17,809 nucleotides of DNA from an uncultured Flavihumibacter sp. GTDB lineage: Bacteria > Bacteroidota > Bacteroidia > Chitinophagales > Chitinophagaceae. Made by a program: the position numbers and the translations under genes. Each line of letters starts with the position of its first letter. The first letter of the stretch is position 1. The stretch lies in contig CAMLPA010000014.1 of the NCBI GenBank assembly GCA_946481605.1, positions 1-17,809 on the forward strand, read 5' to 3'. Positions 1-8,779 of the stretch are shown here, piece after piece. The notes under the pieces are model-generated. The model was not told the DNA's origin. It saw nothing but the letters and a program-made list of their open reading frames with translations, and ran no database searches.

Positions 1-114
1 TGGCAAGATATGCAGAACAGGATTGCGATTTTCACGCAAACGGTTGATGAAATTTTAAACAACGATAAAGCATTGAAGAGAACGTGTATAGCCCATCACA
101 AAACAAGGCTTCCG
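1..114. other. Left-edge stretch with no assignable gene
   Basis: This short stretch lies beyond the stop codon of the minus-strand GH78 gene. On the plus strand one frame could be the last residues of a gene entering from the left: it reads ARYAEQDCDFHANG and stops at 45-47. A second frame stops at 55-57. The third stays open but runs far into the antisense of GH78. Nothing in the window decides between them. On the minus strand I see no convincing start for a next gene and no clear terminator hairpin. Confidence 0.3.
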
Positions 115-2448
115 CTAGATGGGCGTAACCCGGTATATAACATATTCCCCTGGCTGCAATCTAAAAGCAGTGAATTTTTCCTTCTTCCAGTTTTCATTTA
201 CCACAAGCATTTTTTTGTGGGGTGGTTTGTTGTTGATCAGCACGGCCTGGCCATCAGGTATTCTTACAATGGCGGTGGTTCTTGCAGGAACGGTAACTTT
301 CATGGTGAAGCCTCCCGGTGTGTTTTCGAAAGCTGTTTTGATTTTTCCTTTTACTGTGGGCACTTCAATCGTTGCCATTGTAAAAGTTGCCGGACATGGT
401 TCTATCAAAAATGTTTTATACCCTGCCTCAAGTGGTTTAATTCCAAAAAGGTATTCCCCTAATACAATCTGTGCGCCGCCACTCCATGCGTGATTAGTGG
501 TACCTCCGCCATAGCCCTTCTCCCCTATGCCCCACCCTTCAAAAAGTGTGGTATAATCAGGATGCTCCACCATTTCTTCAAAACGGCGTTTTGTTCTTTC
601 CAGGGCATCATTTGCATACCCCATCACGAACAAGGCTTCCATCACATATTTTTCCATGTAAGGACTGGCGAAGTATTGTGTTTGGAACAGCTTTAAAAGT
701 TGCGGGTACTTTGAGGCATCGGCGATACCGGTTATAACTGCCAGCGCCTGCGCACGATCGTCGGTCTCCAGGGTATAATCCGGATGGCGGTAAGCCTGTC
801 CGTTCCAGCAACGGTTAAACCCTTTTTTTACTGCTTCCATTGTATTGGAAAATATTTGCCTGTCTGCATCGTACCCCAGCAATCCGGCCATATTCGCTGC
901 GCCTTTCAGCGCCAGGTAATGCCAGCCGGCCATAATCAGCCTGATGTCTTTGTTTTCACCCCAATCGCCCCAGAGCCAGTCGCCTTTCCGAAGCACGGTG
1001 AGCCCGGTTTCATCCGTTTGCCATAAGGAAAGGTATTTTTTAACGGCGGGATATACTTCGTCTATCGTTTTGCGGTCACCGGTATTTATATAATAATTCC
1101 AGAAACCATAATAGCCGATACTGGTAAGCATCTGGTCGGGCAATTCGCCTTTAAAGTTTCCGGGTATCGGAGAGAAAAGCTGGCCTTCAGGACGCTGCCA
1201 TGCGGCCAATTCGCGGATGGCTTTGCGCATAAGCGCGTGCGTGGAAATCGAAGCCGTATAAAAACATTCTCCCATCAGCAAGACCACATCTCCCCACCAC
1301 TGGGCGCGTTCTCTGTCGGGACAATCGAAATAATTATCGCGCATGTTCACATACAAGGTACGTGATGCTTTTTCCCAGAACCGGTTATAAAATTCATCAC
1401 TGCAACGAAAACTTTGCGCCATCTCCGTATCGTAACCAGTTTCGCGGTATTGAACGGAAATTACCTTCACTCCGGCGGGAACGGTCAATATTATTTTGTC
1501 ACCATTCAACCACCCATAGGATTCATATTCCTGGTATCCCTTTTGGGTAATGTAGGCTGCCCGGAGGTTCATGTCGCCACCACTTCGGCTATGGTCCGTA
1601 GCAATACCGATCAGGTTTTTACCAGCATCGTCGTGAAGTGCAATGATTGGCATCATCTGCATATTGTAAGGTAAGCTGGCGAAAATAGTATCCACTTTTT
1701 CACCAGGATGCCGTTTGAATGGCGCGGTTTTAATACCGAAATCTTTCCAGAACGGGATCGGACGTTCTACCAGTTTGTTCCAGGGCGCGTCGCCGGGGCG
1801 TCCTGCTTCTTTTGCGGGTTGAAATCCCGGAAGTTGTGCAACAGGTAGCGTGCACCAGCCGGGAATATCCTTTTCTGCATCAAAACAGATATTGGATTCT
1901 GGTAAGCGATTGTTCGGAGGAGGGCCAGCCGCGGTGCTGTAAGCGGGATGCCGTCGGGAAACCCAGTTTTTATCGCTCACCAGTTTAAACCGACCTGCTT
2001 TCATGCTGAACAGTAGCCCGGACTTCCCACTATTGATGTGAGAGAAGCCATCTTTTCCGAAATGCCACACCAGCACAGCGATGGCGTTATTACCTTTTCT
2101 AAGGTATGGCGCAAGGTCAACCTTATCATAATAGGAATCGGTTGGTGTGGGGCCACGTTTGAGTCCACCTTCAAATACCACAAGTTCCCCATTGATCCAG
2201 AGCCAATACTTAGTATCTGCCGCAATGATGGTTTCGGCGTACTTAGGCTTGCTTTCCAATGTAAAGTCTCTTCTGAAAGCGATCCAGGTATTGGGTGCAT
2301 TTACTTGTTCTTCGGGGGATGTAATCCAATAACCAGGAAGTTCCTTCGCTGTAGCGCAAACCGGTTGAATGAATCTCATCCACAGGCATACCAACATAAA
2401 CAGCTTGATTAAGCCTGCTCTTTCCATTGCGTTAAACTCTTTTTTCAT
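115..2448 (-). CDS. GH78 family alpha-L-rhamnosidase-like exported enzyme
   Basis: The 777-residue product should release terminal alpha-L-rhamnose from a plant-type glycan by an inverting mechanism. The N-terminus has a hydrophobic export signal (about residues 10-33). A beta-sandwich part follows with a WLWINGELV stretch (about 80-92) typical of rhamnosidase N domains, then an (alpha/alpha)6-barrel. The motif DCPDRERAQWWGD places D375, E380 and D387 at the same spacing as the acidic residues known in Bacillus RhaB. The TTLFEGW motif gives E637 as the likely general base. A second ATG at 2427 (residue 8) has an AAGAG stretch just upstream and could be the true start; both keep the signal peptide. 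The gene faces away from the rest of the locus but carries the same operator (2559-2620). The family call is firm; substrate linkage is inferred. Confidence 0.88.
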   Translation of the reverse strand: MKKEFNAMERAGLIKLFMLVCLWMRFIQPVCATAKELPGYWITSPEEQVNAPNTWIAFRRDFTLESKPKYAETIIAADTKYWLWINGELVVFEGGLKRGPTPTDSYYDKVDLAPYLRKGNNAIAVLVWHFGKDGFSHINSGKSGLLFSMKAGRFKLVSDKNWVSRRHPAYSTAAGPPPNNRLPESNICFDAEKDIPGWCTLPVAQLPGFQPAKEAGRPGDAPWNKLVERPIPFWKDFGIKTAPFKRHPGEKVDTIFASLPYNMQMMPIIALHDDAGKNLIGIATDHSRSGGDMNLRAAYITQKGYQEYESYGWLNGDKIILTVPAGVKVISVQYRETGYDTEMAQSFRCSDEFYNRFWEKASRTLYVNMRDNYFDCPDRERAQWWGDVVLLMGECFYTASISTHALMRKAIRELAAWQRPEGQLFSPIPGNFKGELPDQMLTSIGYYGFWNYYINTGDRKTIDEVYPAVKKYLSLWQTDETGLTVLRKGDWLWGDWGENKDIRLIMAGWHYLALKGAANMAGLLGYDADRQIFSNTMEAVKKGFNRCWNGQAYRHPDYTLETDDRAQALAVITGIADASKYPQLLKLFQTQYFASPYMEKYVMEALFVMGYANDALERTKRRFEEMVEHPDYTTLFEGWGIGEKGYGGGTTNHAWSGGAQIVLGEYLFGIKPLEAGYKTFLIEPCPATFTMATIEVPTVKGKIKTAFENTPGGFTMKVTVPARTTAIVRIPDGQAVLINNKPPHKKMLVVNENWKKEKFTAFRLQPGEYVIYRVTPI

Positions 2449-2756
2449 TTACGGCAGCATTTTCTTCAAACTTGATATCAAGTGGGGCAGATGCAAATCC
2501 AGCAGTAATCTTCCGCCTAAAAATTCGTCATTACAACCTGGCAATTCTTTTCGGTGGAGCAAATATCACGAATAGAAATCTGTATAAGCGGGGGTAAATT
2601 ACCGATAATAGCGGGTTAAATTAACATTATAGCACAAGCTTTCACTAAGATGGGTTCCGTCCCCATCGTCGCATTTCACCTCATTTTTGTCAGTTTCGCA
2701 CCGCATTGAAACCTACAGCTACAATAAATTTACCAATCACAAAAACTGCGACTTCC
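2449..2756. other. 308-bp divergent intergenic region
   Basis: This gap separates the minus-strand GH78 gene from the plus-strand VOC gene. It holds the GH78 promoter and operator on the minus strand (2559-2620), leaving a GH78 leader of roughly 100 nt. A small inverted repeat, GATGGG/CCCATC with a 7-nt loop (2649-2667), is present but has no T-tract and no clear role. I found no clean TAnnTTTG promoter for the VOC gene. An in-frame TTG at 2706 would extend that gene upstream but is an unlikely start. Confidence 0.6.
2559..2620 (-). promoter_or_regulatory. Putative HTCS operator and promoter of the GH78 gene
   Basis: Read on the minus strand, there is a half-site TTTAACCCGC (A of ACCC at 2616) and a second, TTTACCCCCGC (A at 2595). 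They are exactly 21 bp apart in direct orientation. A GATATTTGC element follows, with its TTTG at 2563-2560 starting 32 bp after the second A. Both spacings equal those at the promoters at 7435-7492 and 8780-8837. TTTG fits the 3' half of the Bacteroidota TAnnTTTG -7 element, while the TA half is not matched. I infer activator-dependent transcription. The first half-site is the weakest of the six, with only three C. Confidence 0.6.
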
Positions 2757-3176
2757 ATGGCAGCGGTAAATCCCTATCTCACATTCAACGGCAACTGCGC
2801 CAGCGCGTTTCTTTTTTATAAGGAAGTATTCGGAGGAACTTTTATCCATTTTATCAGGTTCAGCGCGGTTGAAAATGACAGCACAGCAGAAGGAAATAAA
2901 ATCATGCATGTATCACTTCCGATTGGAAATGGTACTATTCTGATGGGAAGCGATGCGCCTTCCACCTTTGGTGAACTGGTGATCGGGCAAAATATGGCCG
3001 TTTCAGTGAGTACGGCAAGCGAAACGGAGGTAAGGCGTATTTATAAAGCGCTTTCCCTGGATGGTGTTGTTGTTATTCCGTTGGAAAGAACCTTCTGGGG
3101 TGCGCTGTTCGGCCTTTTCTACGACCAATTCGGCGTGCAGTGGATGGTTAATTATGATTATTCCGGAAAGAATTAG
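2757..3176 (+). CDS. VOC family protein, PhnB-like
   Basis: This 139-residue cytoplasmic protein belongs to the vicinal oxygen chelate (glyoxalase/bleomycin-resistance fold) superfamily, PhnB-like branch. The start MAAVNPYLTFNGN, followed by AFLFYKEVFGG, is the usual N-terminus of the family. The middle HVSLPIGNGTILMGSD and the end FWGALFGLFYDQFGVQWMVNYD are also typical. I chose ATG 2757 because the family begins there; the frame stays open upstream only to a TTG at 2706. There is no clear ribosome binding site. Family members are mostly uncharacterised, so no reaction can be assigned. It does not carry the operator seen at the PUL genes and is probably a bystander sitting between GH78 and the regulator. 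Confidence 0.85.
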   Translation: MAAVNPYLTFNGNCASAFLFYKEVFGGTFIHFIRFSAVENDSTAEGNKIMHVSLPIGNGTILMGSDAPSTFGELVIGQNMAVSVSTASETEVRRIYKALSLDGVVVIPLERTFWGALFGLFYDQFGVQWMVNYDYSGKN

Positions 3177-3278
3177 CAGACACTAAAAATTCACCCCATG
3201 CTAAAAAAGGTTATTAAATGGTAACTATGCCTTAAAATCCGCAAACCCGCTTCTGAAATTAAATCCTTTCTTGCAAAT

Positions 3279-3283
3279 GGAGG
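3279..3283 (+). promoter_or_regulatory. Strong Shine-Dalgarno of the HTCS gene
   Basis: GGAGG lies 6 nt upstream of the ATG at 3290. Such a canonical site is uncommon in Bacteroidota and is not seen at the other genes here. It fixes the HTCS start. Confidence 0.6.
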
Positions 3284-3289
3284 AACAAG

Positions 3290-6200
3290 ATGCGTATTTC
3301 TTACACCAAAACCTGCTTACAACCTGGCAAAACAACTCTTTTGTTGTTACTGTGCCTGCTTCTTTGCGGGTACTATGCCCAAAGCACCCCTCCCACTTCT
3401 GTAAGGAATTTAAGTATTGAAAACGGCCTATCGAACAATACCATTACCAGCATTTACCAGGACAGGTTTGGCTTTTTGTGGATCGGCACCTACGATGGCA
3501 TCAACCGGTATGACGGTTATGGGTGCAAAATTTTCAGACACCGGCTGAACGACACCACTTCCCTCGTAAACAATAAGATCACGTGCATCACCGAAGACAA
3601 ATCGGACCGTCTGTGGATTGGCACTAAAAAGGGACTCTGTACTTTTTCAAATACCACACAACGTTTTTCACCCGTATATTATAGAACCGGTTCCGGAAGC
3701 GCTCAGGCGAAAGTCCTGAAAGGGATCCCGGTAAACGAAGTGCTCGTCACAAAAGCAGGTGATATACTCGTGGCCCCGCAATCTCTGGGTTTGATGCGGT
3801 ACAACAATACATCGGGCCTGATGGAGCAGATACCTGTAAAATCGGGCAACGGCGCCGCTGTTCACGATTTTCATATCACGGCACTGAAAGAAGATAGAAA
3901 CGGGACGATCTGGGTGATGGTGTACCAGATGGGAATTGGGCAATACCATCCATCTACCAAAGAAATTACCATCCTCAATACTGAACTCACCACCTGTTCG
4001 CTGATGGAAACTGATGGGAAGGGCAATGTGCTCATCGCTCTGGTAAACAGGTTCTACAGCTACAATATCCGTTCAAATAAAATTCAGTCGCTCGGCTATC
4101 CTTCTCCGAAGGCGGAAAGAATTCTCTGTTTCTATCAAACATCACAACGGCTGCTGATGGGCACAGACGGTGGCGGCATCTTTGCTTTTAATGAAGAGAA
4201 AGGCATTCATGTTCCCGCTGATCTGCAAACCATCAACAGCGATTTTGTCTCCGCTCTTTTTGTAGACAAGAAAGGCAACAAATGGGTAGGTACATTACAG
4301 CAGGGACTATTCTGCCGGCAGAAAGGTGAAAAAGTATTCGGGTCGCTTGAGCATACGCCTGGTAACCCAAACAGTTTACCCGGGAATTTTGTCTCCTGTT
4401 TTGAGTACGACGGCAATGGCAAATACTGGATCGGCATTGAAGGTGCCGGGGTATGCCTCTGGGAACCTGAAGTGAACAAATTCAAGACTTTTAACGGAAA
4501 GAACGGCCTTTCAAGTCATGTAATCACCACCATCCGTAAAACTGCTGATGGAAACGTATGGGTGGGCACCTACGGAAAAGGTGTTGACAAATTTGATGCG
4601 AAGAGCGGACGTTTTACCAACTACACCTTCATCAATAAAAAAGCAAACACTTACGAAGGAAACGTATGGACACTCTTTGAAGACAAGGGCGGAACATTAT
4701 GGGCAGGAACGGTAACCGGATGCCTGTTCACCTTCAATAAAAGCGCCAATACGTTTGAAGTGTATGATCATACCCTACGCGACATCCTATGCATTACAGA
4801 AGATAAGAAAGGGGAACTTTGGGCGGGCAATTTTGAAGCACTGATCAGGATCGATAAAAAAAGCGGTCAACACAAATTATACCCTACAGAAGCACCTGTG
4901 CGGGCCATCCGGGAAGACAGAAAAGGAAGGTTCTGGATTGCTACCGAAGGAAACGGATTGCTGCTTTTTGACAGAAACAGCGGCCATTTTGAAGCATTCA
5001 CAGAAGAAAACGGACTGGCCAATAATTCTGTATTGAACATTGTTGAAGATAAAAACGGAGACCTTTGGCTGACTACATTCAACGGATTATCAAGGTTGAA
5101 CATTGATACAAAAAAATTCACCAATTATTTTCAGACCGATGGACTTCAATCGAACCAGTTCATCTACAATGCCGCCTTCGCCGCGCCATCCGGACAACTT
5201 TTTTTCGGAACACTGAAAGGGATGAATTATTTCAACCCGGACAGCATTGCGCTCAGTTATACCCCCGCGCCCATTGTGATTACAGACCTGCGGATCAACA
5301 ACCAAACGGTAGCACAAAACAGCACCTTCACGGAGAACCAGGTGATGTACACGCTGAGCGAACTTGAATTACCTTACGACCAGGCCATCGTATCCATCGA
5401 TTTCGCATCACCAGAATTCAATAACCCGGACCAGATTGCTTACGCCTATTACCTGGAAGGATGGGACAAACACTGGAACCATTCCGGCAAAGTAAGAACA
5501 GCGCATTACAGCCGCCTGGAGGAAGGCACTTACACCCTGCGCATCAGGTCAACTGATCCAGGTGGTACGTGGACGCGCAACGAAAAAGTAATTTCCATCA
5601 AAGTATTGCCGCCATGGTACCGGAGCTGGTGGGCATGGACACTGTACATTTCGATTGCCGTAAGCATACTCGGAATGTACCTCCGCTTCAGTAGTAAGCA
5701 AACAAAACTGGCTTTTGAAGTAAAACTGGCGCATATCAACGCGGAACGCGAACAGGAAATCAACAGGCGAAAACTGGATTTCTTCACCAATATCGCACAC
5801 GAATTCAGGACACCGCTAACGCTCATCATTAATCCTATAAAGGATTTGCTCCATAAACAAGGCAACAGTTTAGAAAGTGCAGGCATGAAAATGGCCTTCA
5901 GAAACAGTAAAAGATTACTCAGTCTGGTAGACCAACTGTTGCTTTTCAAAAAAGCGGACAGTGGCGCCGACGACCTTCGCGTAGCGAAACTCAACCTGGT
6001 GCATGTTTGCAGAGAAGTTTTCCTCTGTTTTTCGCAACAGGCCAAAACACAGGAACTGCAGTACAGTTTCGAGAGCGCCATCCAGGAACTAGAAATATAT
6101 GGCGACCGTGAAAAAATTGAGATTGCCGTATTCAACCTGATCTCCAACGCCATGAAATTTACGCCGCCGGGTGGGCGCATACAAATCATTTTATCGGAAG

Positions 6201-7402
6201 GAGCAAATGAAGCCGAACTGATTGTAGCGGATACGGGCTGCGGCATTCCGCCGGAAGAAAGTGCACGCCTTTTTGATAGATTTTATCAGTCGAAACAAAC
6301 AGGTCCCGCCACCAAAGCAGGTTTCGGCATCGGCCTCTTCCTCGCAAAAAGTTTTGCGGAAGCGCACAAAGGAAGCCTCAGCTTTACTTCTGTCCCCGAA
6401 AAAGGAACAAGTTTCTCCCTTACCCTTCCGAAGGGCCTCGCCCATTTCAACCCGGCACAAATCACCAGTTCGGCTGTGCAGCAATCAGAACTTTTACAGG
6501 AACTTGCTGTACATGAAGAACCGATTGTGCTTCCTGCTGAAAAAGAACTGCCGCCGCCGGAAGCAGGCACCGGCACACTGATCAGTTCAGGGCACAGTAT
6601 ACTGGTAGTGGACGACAACGAAGGCATACGCACCTACCTGAAACAGGTTTTCCAGGAAAACTTCAGGATACTTGAAGCTACCAATGGAAAAGAAGGACTT
6701 GCCCTGGCCAAACAATACCAGCCCGACATCATCATCAGCGATATTGTGATGGATGAAATGAGTGGCATCGAATTTTGCACAGCCATCAAGGAAGACCCGA
6801 CCCTCAACCATATTCAACTCATCCTGCTTACCGGAAGTTCTTCCGCTGAAATAAAACTGAAAGGAGTGGAATGCGGGGCCGACGACTACATTACCAAGCC
6901 CTTTGAAAAAGAATTGCTGCTGGCCCGGGTGGCGAGTTTATTGAAAAGCAGGAACAATATTCAGAAATATTTCTACAACGAAGTGACACTGCAAAGGAAT
7001 AACCTCTCTATTTCAGAAGAATACAAAATCTTCCTGGAGAAGTGCATCGAAATTGTGGAAGCGAACTTTGATAAAGATGACTTTTCCATTAAACAGTTCG
7101 CCAGGGAAATGGGCATGAGCCATTCCAACCTGTACAAAAAGGTAAAACATGTTTCCGGGCAGTCTATTAACGGGTTCCTCCGTTTTCTGCGACTGCGCAA
7201 AGCGGCTGAATTACTGATTACCACAGATTGCAATGTGAACGAGGCCGCTTTCCAGGTAGGCATCGGCGACAGTAAATATTTCCGGACCCAGTTCGCCAAA
7301 CTTTTCGGGATGAATCCTTCTGAATACCGGAAACGTTACCACCACACTTTCAGTAAAAATTACCAGGTGAACGAGAAAGCAGTGAACCGGCTTAAGGCCT
7401 GA
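3290..7402 (+). CDS. Hybrid two-component system (HTCS) regulator of the PUL
   Basis: This 1370-residue protein joins sensor, kinase, receiver and DNA-binding parts in one chain in the inner membrane. After a signal or anchor segment (about 15-30) come two-component-regulator propeller repeats (about 35-660, recurrent motifs such as FLWIGT, RLWIGT, NVWVGT). A Y_Y_Y domain (about 665-775) and a single membrane helix (about 781-800) follow. The kinase has the H box IAHEFRTP with H837, the N box with N953 and a DTGCGIPP G box (D981). The receiver has D1108, D1109, phosphoacceptor D1151, T1181 and K1203, so all key residues are intact. An AraC-type HTH domain (about 1248-1350) ends the protein. 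HTCS proteins typically bind an oligosaccharide in the periplasm and activate the adjacent susCD locus. The tandem sites at 2559-2620, 7435-7492 and 8780-8837 are its likely targets. Confidence 0.96.
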   Translation: MRISYTKTCLQPGKTTLLLLLCLLLCGYYAQSTPPTSVRNLSIENGLSNNTITSIYQDRFGFLWIGTYDGINRYDGYGCKIFRHRLNDTTSLVNNKITCITEDKSDRLWIGTKKGLCTFSNTTQRFSPVYYRTGSGSAQAKVLKGIPVNEVLVTKAGDILVAPQSLGLMRYNNTSGLMEQIPVKSGNGAAVHDFHITALKEDRNGTIWVMVYQMGIGQYHPSTKEITILNTELTTCSLMETDGKGNVLIALVNRFYSYNIRSNKIQSLGYPSPKAERILCFYQTSQRLLMGTDGGGIFAFNEEKGIHVPADLQTINSDFVSALFVDKKGNKWVGTLQQGLFCRQKGEKVFGSLEHTPGNPNSLPGNFVSCFEYDGNGKYWIGIEGAGVCLWEPEVNKFKTFNGKNGLSSHVITTIRKTADGNVWVGTYGKGVDKFDAKSGRFTNYTFINKKANTYEGNVWTLFEDKGGTLWAGTVTGCLFTFNKSANTFEVYDHTLRDILCITEDKKGELWAGNFEALIRIDKKSGQHKLYPTEAPVRAIREDRKGRFWIATEGNGLLLFDRNSGHFEAFTEENGLANNSVLNIVEDKNGDLWLTTFNGLSRLNIDTKKFTNYFQTDGLQSNQFIYNAAFAAPSGQLFFGTLKGMNYFNPDSIALSYTPAPIVITDLRINNQTVAQNSTFTENQVMYTLSELELPYDQAIVSIDFASPEFNNPDQIAYAYYLEGWDKHWNHSGKVRTAHYSRLEEGTYTLRIRSTDPGGTWTRNEKVISIKVLPPWYRSWWAWTLYISIAVSILGMYLRFSSKQTKLAFEVKLAHINAEREQEINRRKLDFFTNIAHEFRTPLTLIINPIKDLLHKQGNSLESAGMKMAFRNSKRLLSLVDQLLLFKKADSGADDLRVAKLNLVHVCREVFLCFSQQAKTQELQYSFESAIQELEIYGDREKIEIAVFNLISNAMKFTPPGGRIQIILSEGANEAELIVADTGCGIPPEESARLFDRFYQSKQTGPATKAGFGIGLFLAKSFAEAHKGSLSFTSVPEKGTSFSLTLPKGLAHFNPAQITSSAVQQSELLQELAVHEEPIVLPAEKELPPPEAGTGTLISSGHSILVVDDNEGIRTYLKQVFQENFRILEATNGKEGLALAKQYQPDIIISDIVMDEMSGIEFCTAIKEDPTLNHIQLILLTGSSSAEIKLKGVECGADDYITKPFEKELLLARVASLLKSRNNIQKYFYNEVTLQRNNLSISEEYKIFLEKCIEIVEANFDKDDFSIKQFAREMGMSHSNLYKKVKHVSGQSINGFLRFLRLRKAAELLITTDCNVNEAAFQVGIGDSKYFRTQFAKLFGMNPSEYRKRYHHTFSKNYQVNEKAVNRLKA

Positions 7403-7434
7403 CCTGCTTATTTCCGGGCGCTTTTTACTATTCC

Positions 7435-7492
7435 ACCCCCCTTTTTTGAACATTCACCCCCTATGGTTCCGCTCCATAACTGTGCATTTTGC
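7435..7492 (+). promoter_or_regulatory. Putative HTCS operator and promoter of the HExxH lipoprotein gene
   Basis: Two direct C-rich half-sites, ACCCCCCTTTTTTG (A at 7435) and ATTCACCCCCTATGG (A of ACCCCC at 7456), lie 21 bp apart. The element GCATTTTGC (7484-7492) follows, with its TTTG starting 32 bp after the second A. The ACCCCCTATGG and GCATTTTGC blocks recur at 8801-8811 and 8829-8837 with an identical 17-nt spacer of unrelated sequence. No TTTG-type -33 element is visible where the second half-site sits, which fits an activator bound next to RNA polymerase. Transcription would start about 30 nt before the ATG at 7529 (inference). Confidence 0.72.
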
Positions 7493-7528
7493 ATTGGCTG
7501 ATTCATCCATTGACCAAAACATACAGTT

Positions 7529-8746
7529 ATGAAAAAACTTCTTTTCCCGCCGCTCTTCGCGGCCCTTGCCGCTGCATGCGTATTTGCCTGCAGCAAAAAA
7601 TCGGGGCCGGAAGAGGAGCCTCCCGTTGTAACGCCTGAACTCACCATGCCCGCCGTTAGTGCAGACAGTGTGCGCAATATCACCACAGCAAGCGCAACAT
7701 TTTACGGCAACGTACCTTCAAACGGCGGCGCAGCACTTTCCGACCGCGGCATTTTTATTGGCGCCACCGCCACACCTACGGAAAACAAAACGGCGGCCAC
7801 CAGTTACCAGACCAACGGCCGTTTTACCGTGGAACTAAAACAACTTACACCCAATACAACCTACTTCATCCGCGGTTATGCCACCAATAGCAAAGGCACC
7901 TCCTACTCCACGGACATTCAATTCACCACCACCAATGTGCCACAGGCAGAAGTATTTACCGACACGATTTTCGCCAGCGGCGCCAGCACCCTGTTCGCCG
8001 CCGGTAAAATAGTGGACACCAAGAGCATCCCAATGCGGGAAGTAGGCATCTGCCTGAGTAAAAACACCAACCCCACTGTTGCCGACACCAAAATAGCCGC
8101 CGCCAGCAGCAACGAACAAAATCTTTTCTTCCGTTTCAATAACCTGGAACCTTCCACTACCTATCACATCAGAACCTACGCCACCAATACCTACGGCTCC
8201 ACTGTTTATGGTGCGGACGTTACAGTATCCACCATTGCCCGCGGAAATGTGACCTATACCCTGAACCAGAACGCCTACCCCACCGATGAAGAAAAAGCAG
8301 CTTACGCCAGGATAAAATCAGCGTTCGACGATGCAATGGTTTACTACAACAACTATACTTCCATCACCAAACACCTTACGGTAAACTACAATCCCGGTGT
8401 CCCCACCGCAGATGCTACCATTGCCGGGAATATCCGGGTGGGCTCCAATGCCGGTTACCAGCGCACCGGTACAGCACTTCATGAAATTGCCCACGCTGTG
8501 GGTGTGGGACAGCATTACATCTGGAACCAACTGATCCAGGGGGGTACCTACCAGGGGCTGCACGCGAACAGGATGCTGCGTTTCATGACCCGTAATCCCA
8601 GCGAAGCCATCAAGGGCGATGCACTCCATTTCTGGCCCTACGGCATCAACGGCGCCAACGAAGATACCGGCCAGGAAATACTCTATATCACCAATGTACT
8701 CATCATGCAGGGGATGAAAAAAGACGGATTACCCAGCAGCTATTGA
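7529..8746 (+). CDS. Surface lipoprotein with two FN3-like repeats and a metzincin-like HExxH domain
   Basis: The 405-residue product has a lipoprotein signal peptide ending VFAC (C21), so it is probably anchored in the outer membrane. Two repeats of about 95 residues (roughly 41-136 and 140-235) share the pattern L-x-P-x-TTY-x-IR-x-YATN-x-x-G and resemble fibronectin type III folds. The C-terminal part (about 240-405) carries HEIAHAVGVGQH: H318, E319, H322, G325 and H329. This resembles the metzincin zinc motif HExxHxxGxxH, but the last histidine is one residue late and Q328 holds the usual ligand place. A later stretch, DALHFWPYGIN, looks conserved-type but is not one I can assign. It may be a zinc peptidase or a binding protein built on that fold. 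It has its own copy of the PUL operator just upstream, so it likely belongs to the regulon. Confidence 0.75.
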   Translation: MKKLLFPPLFAALAAACVFACSKKSGPEEEPPVVTPELTMPAVSADSVRNITTASATFYGNVPSNGGAALSDRGIFIGATATPTENKTAATSYQTNGRFTVELKQLTPNTTYFIRGYATNSKGTSYSTDIQFTTTNVPQAEVFTDTIFASGASTLFAAGKIVDTKSIPMREVGICLSKNTNPTVADTKIAAASSNEQNLFFRFNNLEPSTTYHIRTYATNTYGSTVYGADVTVSTIARGNVTYTLNQNAYPTDEEKAAYARIKSAFDDAMVYYNNYTSITKHLTVNYNPGVPTADATIAGNIRVGSNAGYQRTGTALHEIAHAVGVGQHYIWNQLIQGGTYQGLHANRMLRFMTRNPSEAIKGDALHFWPYGINGANEDTGQEILYITNVLIMQGMKKDGLPSSY

Positions 8747-8779
8747 GAAAAGACCATATTAAGGCTGAATTACCAATCT

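Noticed and set aside
10..462. Open plus-strand frame of 150 codons at the left edge
   Set aside because: Most of it is antisense to the well-supported GH78 gene, and its sequence there has no protein-like character. Only the first 35 or so residues are outside GH78.
2649..2667. Inverted repeat GATGGG/CCCATC as a terminator or operator
   Set aside because: Only 6 bp long with a 7-nt loop, no T-tract, no second copy elsewhere in the window.
2706..2756. Upstream extension of the VOC gene to a TTG start
   Set aside because: The PhnB-like family begins at the MAAVNPYLTFNGN stretch; the added 17 residues have no family character.
5530..6246. Minus-strand open frame of 238 codons
   Set aside because: It lies within the HTCS kinase region, whose plus-strand H, N and G boxes are intact.
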